Below, piece after piece: positions 1-5,695 of a DNA stretch of 10,316 bases. Under the pieces are notes generated by a model that worked only from the letters and a program-made list of their open reading frames with translations, was not told where the DNA came from and searched no databases. The stretch is taken from NCBI GenBank assembly GCA_007128075.1, contig SKYD01000206.1, forward strand, positions 1 through 10,316, written 5' to 3'. The first letter of the stretch is position 1. Each line of letters opens with the position of its first letter. A program made the translations under genes and the position numbers. This DNA comes from Thiorhodovibrio sp. (GTDB lineage Bacteria > Pseudomonadota > Gammaproteobacteria > Chromatiales > Chromatiaceae).

Positions 1-1
1 C

Positions 2-1120
2 CGCTTGCTTGGTTCCCTGACGGGGATATTGGTGGGGCTGCTGTTGGTGGCGGTGACCATTGGTGTGCTGTGGTGGAACGAAGGGCGGGCGATCAACCGC
101 GCTCGCGCACTGGATGAGGGGCTGTCACAGGTTGTGGAGGTGTCCAGCGACCGCATTGATGCCGCCAATCAGGGTCAGTTGGTGCATCTGTCAGGTCGCG
201 CCGAGACCACCGAGACCTTATCTGATCCAGTGTTTGGTCTTGCTAAACAGGTGCTCAAGATGCGGCGCGTGGTGGAGATGTACCAGTGGCGTGAGCGCAG
301 TCAGTCGCAGATCCGCGAGAAGCTTGGCGGTGGCACTGAGACCGTGACCACTTACAGCTATGAAACGGGCTGGGAATCGCGGTTGATCAATTCATCCAAC
401 TTCAAAGAGCCTGCAGGCCGCAGCAACCCAACGCAGATGCCCTATGAGGACTGGAGTCGCACTGCGAATCGAGTCACGGTCGGTGCCTTTCGGTTATCCA
501 ATGCCCAACTTGGGGGGATTAGCGATTTTCGCCGTGTCGAGCTAAATGCTGCGACACCAAATCTGCGTTTGCCGCCTGATGCGAAGCTCGTCGATTCGCG
601 CATCTATCTTGGGCAGAATCCAAGCGCACCCCAGGTTGGTGATGCACGAATCATGATCGAGGTGGTGGAGCCACGCCAGATCAGCTTGGTTGCTGTGCAG
701 CAGGGTGAGAGTTTTGTGCCCTATCGTGCAGCCAATGGCAACACCATCTCGCTGCTCCAATCGGGAACCCATTCCGCCCAAGCGATGTTTGAAGCCGCTC
801 AGGATGCCAACCGATCATTGACCTGGATGCTACGGCTGGGTGGCTTTATTGGCATGATGATTGGCTTCACCATGCTGTTTGGCACCCTGCGCGTTCTCGC
901 TGCTGTCATTCCGGCACTCGGGCGCTTGGTCGGCGGTGCAATTGGACTGATCTCGGGGATTCTTGCCGCCTCGATTTCAATGGTGACCATCGCCGTTGCT
1001 TGGGTGTTCTATCGACCGTTGCTTGGCGGTGGTCTGCTGGTGCTGGGGCTGGCATTGTTGTTCGGGCTGAAATGGGCGCGGCAGAAAACACCTACTGCAA
1101 ATCTTCAACACTCTGCATAA
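2..1120 (+). CDS. TMEM43 family membrane protein, 5' end cut by window edge
   Basis: The visible 372 codons match the TMEM43 (DUF1625) family of membrane proteins, whose bacterial role is unknown. Seen in the sequence: an N-terminal membrane helix (about residues 4-24 counted from the TTG at position 5) running into WWNEGRAI, a long polar region with the family's MYQWRE motif near residue 92, and a hydrophobic C-terminal block (about 273-357) that would make three or more membrane helices. This layout puts the central region on one side of the membrane, flanked by helices. The frame is open to the left edge, and family members usually have a short polar stretch before the first helix, so the true start probably lies outside the window. 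The TTG at position 5 is not a convincing start. The stop lies inside the end of the convergent hypC gene, a 29-bp overlap. Family assignment is firm; function is not known. Confidence 0.85.
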   Translation, partial: RLLGSLTGILVGLLLVAVTIGVLWWNEGRAINRARALDEGLSQVVEVSSDRIDAANQGQLVHLSGRAETTETLSDPVFGLAKQVLKMRRVVEMYQWRERSQSQIREKLGGGTETVTTYSYETGWESRLINSSNFKEPAGRSNPTQMPYEDWSRTANRVTVGAFRLSNAQLGGISDFRRVELNAATPNLRLPPDAKLVDSRIYLGQNPSAPQVGDARIMIEVVEPRQISLVAVQQGESFVPYRAANGNTISLLQSGTHSAQAMFEAAQDANRSLTWMLRLGGFIGMMIGFTMLFGTLRVLAAVIPALGRLVGGAIGLISGILAASISMVTIAVAWVFYRPLLGGGLLVLGLALLFGLKWARQKTPTANLQHSA

Positions 1121-1316
1121 GTTCAAGCGTTGCCGCCGCTTCCTCAGGCGCGACGCGATTGAGCGCGTAGCCGACATGCACCAGCACATAATCGCCCGGG
1201 CTGACAGCATCGAGCAGCGCGGTTGAGATTGCTTTGCGCACCCCACCGAGCATCACCTCAGCAGTGGCGGTGGCAGGATCATGGCTGATGATTTGGGCAG
1301 GAATTGCAAGACACAT
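1092..1316 (-). CDS. hypC: HypC family [NiFe] hydrogenase maturation chaperone
   Basis: HypC binds the hydrogenase large-subunit precursor and, with HypD, helps deliver the Fe(CN)2CO group to the active site in the cytoplasm. The protein begins MCLAIPAQI, the family signature in which Cys2 is the essential metal and partner ligand. It keeps the GDYVLVHVG block (residues 41-49, with His47) and is 74 residues long, normal for the family. An ATG four codons upstream (1328) is in frame, but it would bury Cys2, so the ATG at 1316 is chosen. No good ribosome binding site is visible. The gene lies 48 nt after the thioesterase stop on the same strand and may share its transcript. No hydrogenase or other hyp gene is in the window, so it is an isolated copy, possibly HypC or its paralogue HupF/HybG. 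The family is certain; which paralogue it is remains unsure. Confidence 0.9.
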   Translation of the reverse strand: MCLAIPAQIISHDPATATAEVMLGGVRKAISTALLDAVSPGDYVLVHVGYALNRVAPEEAAATLELMQSVEDLQ

Positions 1317-1364
1317 AATTGACACCATTTGATCAACTTAGAGAACTGGAGAGTCGCCGCGCGC

Positions 1365-1727
1365 TTACCCCTCCGCTGGCAGTTGGCTTTTGTGTCCCTC
1401 CGCATCAAGACACACAAAGGTCACGCAGGTGGAGAAGATGCCAGTTTCGGTGCCTGTGGTGAGGTCATCACTATACACATCAACATGGTAGCTCACGGAT
1501 GTATTGCCGCGCCGATTTTTTCGCGCATCAAAGCGCAGCACGGTCCCTTGCCCGACGCTTTGGTGAAACTCGACCTGATCCAGAGCCACGGTCACAAAAC
1601 GACAATGTGGATAATCGCGGCTGGCGGCAATCCAAGAAATTTCATCGACCCATTTGAGCAAAAAACCACCAAAGAGATAGCCATAATGGTTGAGATGCTC
1701 GGGGCGAACGATTTTATAACTTTCCAT
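1365..1727 (-). CDS. Hotdog-fold acyl-CoA thioesterase (YciA/BFIT-like)
   Basis: This is predicted to hydrolyse acyl-CoA thioesters to free acid and CoA in the cytoplasm. The 120-residue length is that of a single hotdog domain. After a short beta strand comes HLNHYGYLFGGFLLKWVDE (residues 11-29), the family's Asn/His plus GG plus helix with Asp pattern. Asp28 is the likely catalytic acid. A later block, VALDQVEFHQSVGQG (47-61), fits the second strand region of COG1607 thioesterases. The frame is open 36 codons further upstream, but the ATG at 1727 matches the usual N-terminus and has AAGG 9 nt before it, so it is chosen. The upstream extension carries Cys and His residues unlike the family. 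It is the first gene before hypC on the same strand. The substrate cannot be told from sequence, and no partner gene points to a pathway. Confidence 0.85.
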   Translation of the reverse strand: MESYKIVRPEHLNHYGYLFGGFLLKWVDEISWIAASRDYPHCRFVTVALDQVEFHQSVGQGTVLRFDARKNRRGNTSVSYHVDVYSDDLTTGTETGIFSTCVTFVCLDAEGHKSQLPAEG

Positions 1728-1797
1728 GGTGATTAACCTTTTAGCATGGGGTGCGCTGCAATGGGCTGACACAAAAAAACTAAAATTGGCATCGTGC

Positions 1798-1825
1798 AGT
1801 ATAATAAGTTTGATGCGACTGGCAT
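1798..1825 (-). promoter_or_regulatory. Candidate sigma-70 promoter for the thioesterase-hypC pair
   Basis: Read on the minus strand, TATACT (1803-1798, 5 of 6 consensus) is preceded after 16 bp by ATGCCA (1825-1820, 4 of 6). The start of transcription would fall near 1791, giving a leader of about 64 nt before the thioesterase ATG. The -10 is good and the -35 is mediocre. This is inference from sequence alone. Confidence 0.4.
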
Positions 1826-1880
1826 CTATCAGCAAAACGCAGTATTCTTATCCGCTAAGGGCGACATCACCCCCAAATAA

Positions 1881-1909
1881 TTGGCAAGCCCTTCGGCAAA
1901 AACACTAAT
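1881..1909 (+). promoter_or_regulatory. Candidate sigma-70 promoter upstream of the small plus-strand gene
   Basis: TTGGCA (1881-1886, 5 of 6) is followed after exactly 17 bp by ACTAAT (1904-1909, 4 of 6). Transcription would begin near 1916, leaving about 94 nt before the ATG at 2010. The -35 lies inside the left arm of the inverted repeat at 1881-1959, so the two elements may interact, or one may be chance. Confidence 0.3.
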
Positions 1910-1959
1910 CGTTGGATTATACACCAAATAAAAAGTGTGATTGCCGAAGCGCTTGACAG
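1881..1959. repeat. Long imperfect inverted repeat (19-bp arms, 41-bp spacer)
   Basis: The left arm TTGGCAAGCCCTTCGGCAA (1881-1899) is matched in reverse complement by 1941-1959 at 16 of 19 positions, including nine consecutive bases (CTTCGGCAA with TTGCCGAAG). Inside it, ACACT (1902-1906) pairs with AGTGT (1934-1938), and TTGG (1912-1915) pairs with CCAA (1924-1927). One RNA could therefore fold into a tiered hairpin with an 8-nt loop. It lies just before the small gene at 2010. I see no flanking target-site duplication and no run of T after it. Confidence 0.7.
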
Positions 1960-1969
1960 CGTTTCAAGC
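1951..1969 (+). promoter_or_regulatory. Short hairpin that competes with the long inverted repeat
   Basis: GCTTGA (1951-1956) can pair with TCAAGC (1964-1969) across a 7-nt loop. The same GCTTG bases form the outer part of the right arm of the repeat at 1881-1959, so the two folds exclude each other. The ribosome binding site of the next gene (GGAG, 1997-2000) is 27 nt further on. A leader switch is conceivable, but a six-base stem can arise by chance. Confidence 0.3.
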
Positions 1970-2009
1970 CGCAGAGCACTTTTGAGTACAAAATCTGGAG
2001 CATTTTGCG

Positions 2010-2213
2010 ATGAATCAATTTTACTACGATGCTGTCACCAAAATGGAGCAGCTTGGCGTTGATGATGAGTATATTCAGGGCTGGCAGTGTGGTTTTTTGC
2101 AAAATCCTAAGCGTGAAGAACAGCGCCTGACTGAAGCTTATGAGGCTGGCTACAGCAATGGAGAGGAGAAAAATACTGAGCATTTCAGTGATTGGGTAAA
2201 AACAACTTCTTGA
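2010..2213 (+). CDS. Small conserved-looking protein of unknown function with two GW/GY-x2-G motifs
   Basis: The product has 67 residues, is polar and charged, and has no signal peptide or membrane helix, so it is probably cytoplasmic. It contains two similar short units: YIQGWQCGFLQNP (about 21-33) and AYEAGYSNGEE (about 43-53), each an aromatic-rich helix turn with G-[WY]-x2-G followed by Asn. A basic/acidic link, KREEQRLTE, sits between them. The second unit recalls the AY-x2-GY-x2-G turn of ribosome modulation factor, a small stationary-phase ribosome-binding protein, but the match is too short to assign. GGAG at 1997-2000 sits 9 nt before the ATG, which supports real translation. From memory, similar small proteins occur in purple sulfur bacteria; I cannot verify this here. 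A 175-codon frame on the other strand covers it, but has no family features. Confidence 0.7.
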   Translation: MNQFYYDAVTKMEQLGVDDEYIQGWQCGFLQNPKREEQRLTEAYEAGYSNGEEKNTEHFSDWVKTTS

Positions 2214-2233
2214 TGTTTTAGATTCCATTCCAT

Positions 2234-2256
2234 CGCGCCGAGAATCGCTCGGCGTG
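2234..2256. terminator. GC-rich hairpin between two converging genes, possible terminator
   Basis: CGCCGAG (2236-2242) pairs perfectly with CTCGGCG (2248-2254) across a 5-nt loop. One G-T and one C-G pair extend the stem outwards to 2234 and 2256. It lies 20 nt after the small plus-strand gene and 55 nt past the stop of the minus-strand FtsK-like gene, so it could stop transcripts from both sides. No T run follows on either strand, so it is not a standard intrinsic terminator. Confidence 0.4.
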
Positions 2257-2310
2257 GCTGTTAAGTTGCGGGTTTTGACACCTGGCAACGGCTTGGCGTA
2301 AACATTTAGA

Positions 2311-3009
2311 TTATGGCGGAGGTGGTGCTGGTTGGTCATCTTCAGCGTCATCAGGCTCGGTTTCTTCTTGGCGTGTCCCGATGGTGCGCTCCGCTGCTTG
2401 ATGCAGCAATGAAACGATGAACAAGACCAAGCCACCAACTCCATCGACTATGATCAGCGGCGAGCGGCGTGTCAGCAGCGGAAATCCGATCAACAGCAGC
2501 CCAATCAGCGGCAACAACGCACCGCCTTTGCCAAATAGCGCGTTAAGCTCCTGGATTCCAAATAATCCCAGCGCGCCCCCAGAACCATTGGCGAGTTCTT
2601 GCCCCCAGTGTGGGACATAAAGACTGGCTAAGGTGGTTAACGCGATCATGACCAACAAAAAACCAATCCAGCGCAAAATCAGCCATAGCAAGCGTGATTC
2701 AAGCCCTTCTGCATTAGCACGCAAGATTGTCCACGCGCTCCACACCAGCATCAGCGGGATAGCATAGGCAAAGACACCAAATAGCCACAACGCCGCATCA
2801 GCAAACCAAGCACCCAGTTGCCCCCCTAGATTGGTGACCTCGGCCTGGGGATCGACATACGACCAGCCGGGGTCTTGTGGTGAATAACTGAACAACGCCA
2901 GCAACAGAAATGCCGCAATCGCGATGATCAGCCACAGCAAACCCTCGTGTACTGCACGCTCCAGATAGTCATTGAGCGTTTTGTGTCCAGCCCGAGTCGC
3001 TTGGCTCAC
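2311..3009 (-). CDS. Stand-alone FtsK-type four-helix N-terminal membrane domain
   Basis: The 232-residue product matches the N-terminal membrane domain of FtsK (FtsK_4TM), which anchors the DNA translocase at the division septum. Seen: four hydrophobic helices (about 23-41, 72-94, 107-130, 162-179) and a weaker one (184-203). Between helices 1 and 2 lies the family pattern SYSPQDPGWS, then NLGGQLGAWFAD and FGVFAYAIP. The tail (212-232) is acidic and proline-rich like the start of the FtsK linker, then a stop follows. The ATPase motor and gamma DNA-reading domain, normally more than 450 further residues, are absent, and no frame downstream encodes them. It starts with GTG 6 nt after the sdhB stop, so translation is probably coupled to sdhB. 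The 5' end is complete and the frame is clean, so it is either a fixed truncated paralogue or a split FtsK. Its place behind sdhAB is unexplained. Confidence 0.85.
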   Translation of the reverse strand: MSQATRAGHKTLNDYLERAVHEGLLWLIIAIAAFLLLALFSYSPQDPGWSYVDPQAEVTNLGGQLGAWFADAALWLFGVFAYAIPLMLVWSAWTILRANAEGLESRLLWLILRWIGFLLVMIALTTLASLYVPHWGQELANGSGGALGLFGIQELNALFGKGGALLPLIGLLLIGFPLLTRRSPLIIVDGVGGLVLFIVSLLHQAAERTIGTRQEETEPDDAEDDQPAPPPP

Positions 3010-3015
3010 GGTGTT

Positions 3016-3708
3016 TTACAGCGCCTGACTGAGCATCAATTCTTTAATGTTGCCAATTGCTTGGGTTGGATTGAGTCCCTTGGGACACACCTCAACACAA
3101 TTCATAATGCTATGGCAACGAAACAGCTTGTAGGCACCTTCCAGCGCATCAAGCCGCTCGTCGGTGGCCTGATCGCGGCTGTCGGCAAGAAACCGCCAGG
3201 CTTGCAGTAGCGCCGCTGGGCCATGAAAACGCTCAGGATTCCACCAAAACGACGGACAGGCGGTTGAGCAGCAGCCGCAAAGAATACACTCATAAAGCCC
3301 GTCGAGCTTGGCGCGTGCCTCCGGCGTTTGATGGATTTCATGCTCAGGCAGCGGGTCTGTGCGAATCAGATAGGGCTTGATGGCGCGATAGTGGTCATAA
3401 AATTGGCTCATATCGACGATCAAATCGCGGATCACTGGTCGCCCAGGCAGTGGGCGCACCTCAATCGGCTCTTGCAGATCTGCCAGTGCTGTAGTGCAAG
3501 CCAGACAATTGCGACCATTGACATTGACACTATCAGAGCCACACACCCCTTCACCACAGGAATGGCGAAACGCAAAGCTCTCGTCGAGTGCCTTGATCTC
3601 AAGCAATGCCTCGCGCAACATCATGCCCGGGCGGGCAGCGACCTCAAAGCTCTGCATCCGAGGTGTTTGATCGCGCTCAGGATGAAAACGGTAGACGCGG
3701 ATTTTCAT
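3016..3708 (-). CDS. sdhB: Succinate dehydrogenase iron-sulfur subunit
   Basis: SdhB carries electrons from SdhA's FAD through three Fe-S clusters to quinone at the inner membrane. The 230-residue protein has the plant-type [2Fe-2S] ligands Cys51, Cys56, Asp59 and Cys71. The Asp matches E. coli SdhB. The ferredoxin-like half has Cys141, Cys144, Cys147 and Cys208 for [4Fe-4S], and Cys151, Cys198 and Cys204 for [3Fe-4S]. Each is offset by exactly eight from the E. coli positions as I recall them. Trp156 and His199 correspond to E. coli residues at the quinone site. The ATG at 3708 lies 2 nt after the sdhA stop; a TTG two codons upstream would overlap the sdhA stop codon and is less likely. Translation is probably coupled to sdhA, and the FtsK-like gene follows after 6 nt. 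All ligands are intact, so the subunit should be functional, but no membrane anchor gene accompanies it. Confidence 0.95.
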   Translation of the reverse strand: MKIRVYRFHPERDQTPRMQSFEVAARPGMMLREALLEIKALDESFAFRHSCGEGVCGSDSVNVNGRNCLACTTALADLQEPIEVRPLPGRPVIRDLIVDMSQFYDHYRAIKPYLIRTDPLPEHEIHQTPEARAKLDGLYECILCGCCSTACPSFWWNPERFHGPAALLQAWRFLADSRDQATDERLDALEGAYKLFRCHSIMNCVEVCPKGLNPTQAIGNIKELMLSQAL

Positions 3709-3710
3709 AA

Positions 3711-5474
3711 TCAATAAACCCGAGGCTTGGGTGGAAAAGAGTCAACGCTGATCGGCTTGGTGCGCACCGGTTTGTAGTCGATGCGATCCTCGCTTAAACT
3801 ATACAAACTGTGCTTCAGCCAATGGGTGTCGTCGCGCTCGGGGAAATCAACCCGCGAATGCGCGCCGCGACTTTCCTCTCGTGCCAGTGCCGCCATCAAG
3901 GTCGCAGTGCCAACATCAAGCAGGTTGTCCAATTCCAGTGCCTCGATACGGGCAGTGTTAAATACCTGACTGTGGTCTTGCAAGCGCACAATGTCTAAAC
4001 GCTCACGCAACGCGGTTAGTTTGGCAACACCGTGGCTCATGGTTTCCTGATCTCGGAACACCCCGCAATGATCCTCCATCAGCTTGCGCAGTTCGGCTTT
4101 AATCACACTCACTCGCTCACCATCGCCACGCCGCGCCCACCGCTGCAACCGCGCCAGCCCTGGCTCGATATCCTCATCAGTCAGTGGACGATGGTGCGGA
4201 TTTTCACTGACATAGCGCAAAATATCCTGCCCCGCAGCGCGCCCAAACACCAAAATATCGAGCAGCGAATTACCACCGAGCCGATTGGCACCATGCACCG
4301 AGACACAGGCGCATTCACCTGCGGCATACAGCCCAGGCACGACCTCTTCCGGGCCGTGACGGGCAGGCATGATCACCCGCGCCTGGGGATCGGTGGGGAT
4401 GCCGCCCATTGCATAATGTGCTGTAGGAAACACTGGAATCGGTGCCTGTGCTGGATCAATTCCTAAAAACACGCGGCAGATGTCGCAAATCCCGGGCAGG
4501 CGCTGATGCACCACCTCAGCACCGAGATGATCGACTTTCAGCAACACATAATCTTTTTGTGCCCCACAGCCGCGTCCGGCGCGAATCTCGCTGACAATGG
4601 CACGCGCCACCACATCGCGGCTGGCAAGGTCGCGTGCACTCGGGGCATAGCGTTCCATGAACCGCTCGCCGTCGGCATTGACCAGATAGCCGCCCTCGCC
4701 CCGCGCTGCCTCAGTGATCAGCATCCCCTTGCCAGCGACTCCAGTGGGATGAAATTGATAAAATTCCATATCTTGCAGCGGAATCCCCGCCCGCAGTGCC
4801 ATCGCCATGCCATCGCCAGTGTTAATAAAGGCGTTGGTGTTGGTGCGAAACACCTGACCATAGCCGCCGGTGGCGAGGAGGGTGGTCTTGGCGGCAATGA
4901 CCAGCGGCTCGCCGTCTTCAATGCCCAGCACCAGCGCCCCCAAGACCACGCCTTCGCTATCGCGAATCAGATCGATGGCAAAATATTCATCAAAAAAATG
5001 GGTGCGAGCGCGGATGTTTTGCTGATACAGTGTGTGCAAAATCGCATGACCGGTGCGATCGGCTGCGGCACAGGTGCGCGCAGCCTGTTCGCCGCCGAAC
5101 TGTTGACTTTGACCACCAAATGCGCGTTGATAGATTTTGCCGTTCTCAAGACGCGAAAATGGCACACCCGCATGTTCTAGCTCATAGACTGTGGGGATCG
5201 CCTCGCGGCACATGGTCTCAATCGCGTCCTGATCGCCCAGATAATCCGAGCCTTTGACGGTATCGAACATGTGCCAGTGCCAATGGTCGGGCAACACATT
5301 GGCAAGCGCGGCATTGACCCCACCTTGCGCGGCAACTGTATGTGAGCGCGTCGGAAACACTTTGGACACAACGGCAACGCGCAACTCCGCTGATGCTAAG
5401 CGCAGCGCGGCATTGAGACCAGCACCGCCTGCACCGATGATTAGGGCATCAAAATGTCGTCGTGGAATTGGCAT
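3711..5474 (-). CDS. sdhA: Succinate dehydrogenase flavoprotein subunit
   Basis: SdhA oxidises succinate to fumarate and passes electrons to SdhB (TCA cycle and respiratory complex II). The 587-residue length is normal. The nucleotide-binding turn GAGGAGLNAA is at 14-23. His45 in FPTRSHTVAAQGG is at the place of the covalent FAD-linking histidine. Active-site residues follow the family: His242 (FHPTG), Glu255, Arg286 (ASRDVV), His353 (PTAHYAMGG) and Arg398 (GANRLGGNSLLD). These mark a true SdhA; a fumarate reductase FrdA is less likely given the E. coli Sdh-like motifs and the SdhB partner. The start ATG at 5474 has TAGG 8 nt upstream. It is the first gene of sdhA-sdhB-FtsK-like and reads divergently from rpoS. 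No sdhC or sdhD precedes it, unlike the usual sdhCDAB order, so the anchors must be encoded elsewhere or be absent. Confidence 0.96.
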   Translation of the reverse strand: MPIPRRHFDALIIGAGGAGLNAALRLASAELRVAVVSKVFPTRSHTVAAQGGVNAALANVLPDHWHWHMFDTVKGSDYLGDQDAIETMCREAIPTVYELEHAGVPFSRLENGKIYQRAFGGQSQQFGGEQAARTCAAADRTGHAILHTLYQQNIRARTHFFDEYFAIDLIRDSEGVVLGALVLGIEDGEPLVIAAKTTLLATGGYGQVFRTNTNAFINTGDGMAMALRAGIPLQDMEFYQFHPTGVAGKGMLITEAARGEGGYLVNADGERFMERYAPSARDLASRDVVARAIVSEIRAGRGCGAQKDYVLLKVDHLGAEVVHQRLPGICDICRVFLGIDPAQAPIPVFPTAHYAMGGIPTDPQARVIMPARHGPEEVVPGLYAAGECACVSVHGANRLGGNSLLDILVFGRAAGQDILRYVSENPHHRPLTDEDIEPGLARLQRWARRGDGERVSVIKAELRKLMEDHCGVFRDQETMSHGVAKLTALRERLDIVRLQDHSQVFNTARIEALELDNLLDVGTATLMAALAREESRGAHSRVDFPERDDTHWLKHSLYSLSEDRIDYKPVRTKPISVDSFPPKPRVY

Positions 5475-5522
5475 GGCATCGACCTAAAAGATGGGGCTAC
5501 AAACCAATCGCGCCAAAACTGT

Positions 5523-5541
5523 TGAGCCGATGATTGGCTCA
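5523..5541. promoter_or_regulatory. Small inverted repeat upstream of sdhA
   Basis: TGAGCC (5523-5528) and GGCTCA (5536-5541) are perfect inverted copies around a 7-bp centre, about 50 bp upstream of the sdhA start. Adjacent bases (GT on the left, CAAC on the right) nearly extend it. It could be a dimeric regulator site or an RNA hairpin in the sdhA leader; nothing here tells which. Confidence 0.3.
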
Positions 5542-5548
5542 CAACAGG

Positions 5549-5657
5549 ACGCGACAACCTAAGTTTTCATGTGAGAATGGTAGCCTAAATTGTTTGCCCA
5601 ACGCGACAACCTGGTGCTGAAATTTTAGAATTTAAGTTGGCATCATGCGAGACAACC
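5549..5657. repeat. Direct repeats in the divergent sdhA/rpoS control region
   Basis: ACGCGACAACCT occurs exactly at 5549-5560 and again at 5601-5612, start to start 52 bp, which is very close to five turns of B-DNA. A degenerate third copy, GCGAGACAACC (5647-5657), carries a 2-base insertion. Each exact copy is followed by AGAAT at nearly the same distance (5574-5578 and 5627-5631). They could be tandem binding sites for a regulator, or repeated promoter modules. Confidence 0.65.
5603..5631 (+). promoter_or_regulatory. Candidate sigma-70 promoter for rpoS
   Basis: GCGACA (5603-5608, 4 of 6) with a 17-bp spacer leads to TAGAAT (5626-5631, 5 of 6). A transcript would start near 5638, giving a leader of about 58 nt to the rpoS ATG. 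The -35 is part of the second direct repeat. The first repeat likewise has GAGAAT after 16 bp, so two tandem promoters are possible. Confidence 0.35.
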
Positions 5658-5695
5658 GAATTGTGTTTAAATTACAAGCAAACCGTTGAGCGACT

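Noticed and set aside
1329..1336. TTGATCAA palindrome before hypC, resembling an FNR box
   Set aside because: FNR sites are TTGAT-N4-ATCAA; this one has no spacer, and the same 8-mer occurs inside the TMEM43 gene, so it is likely chance.
1329..1736. Plus-strand open frame (135 codons) opposite the thioesterase
   Set aside because: It is antisense to a clear hotdog thioesterase and carries no known motif.
1953..1958. TTGACA as a perfect -35 box for the small gene
   Set aside because: No acceptable -10 lies 16-18 bp downstream; the nearest, TACAAA at 1987, is 28 bp away.
1881..1959. Inverted repeat as a miniature transposable element
   Set aside because: I found no target-site duplication at the edges and no second copy in the window; a genome-wide copy search would be decisive.
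1917..2444. Minus-strand open frame (175 codons) over the small gene and the end of the FtsK-like gene
   Set aside because: It overlaps two better supported genes, shows no ribosome binding site or family pattern, and does not continue the FtsK motor.
4506..5180. Long plus-strand open frame (224 codons) opposite sdhA
   Set aside because: It is antisense to the strongly conserved centre of sdhA, has no recognisable motif, and is rich in His and Arg as expected from a shadow frame.
5637..5648. TTGGCATCATGC upstream of rpoS as a sigma-54 promoter
   Set aside because: The GG to GC distance is 6 bp instead of the required 10 bp.
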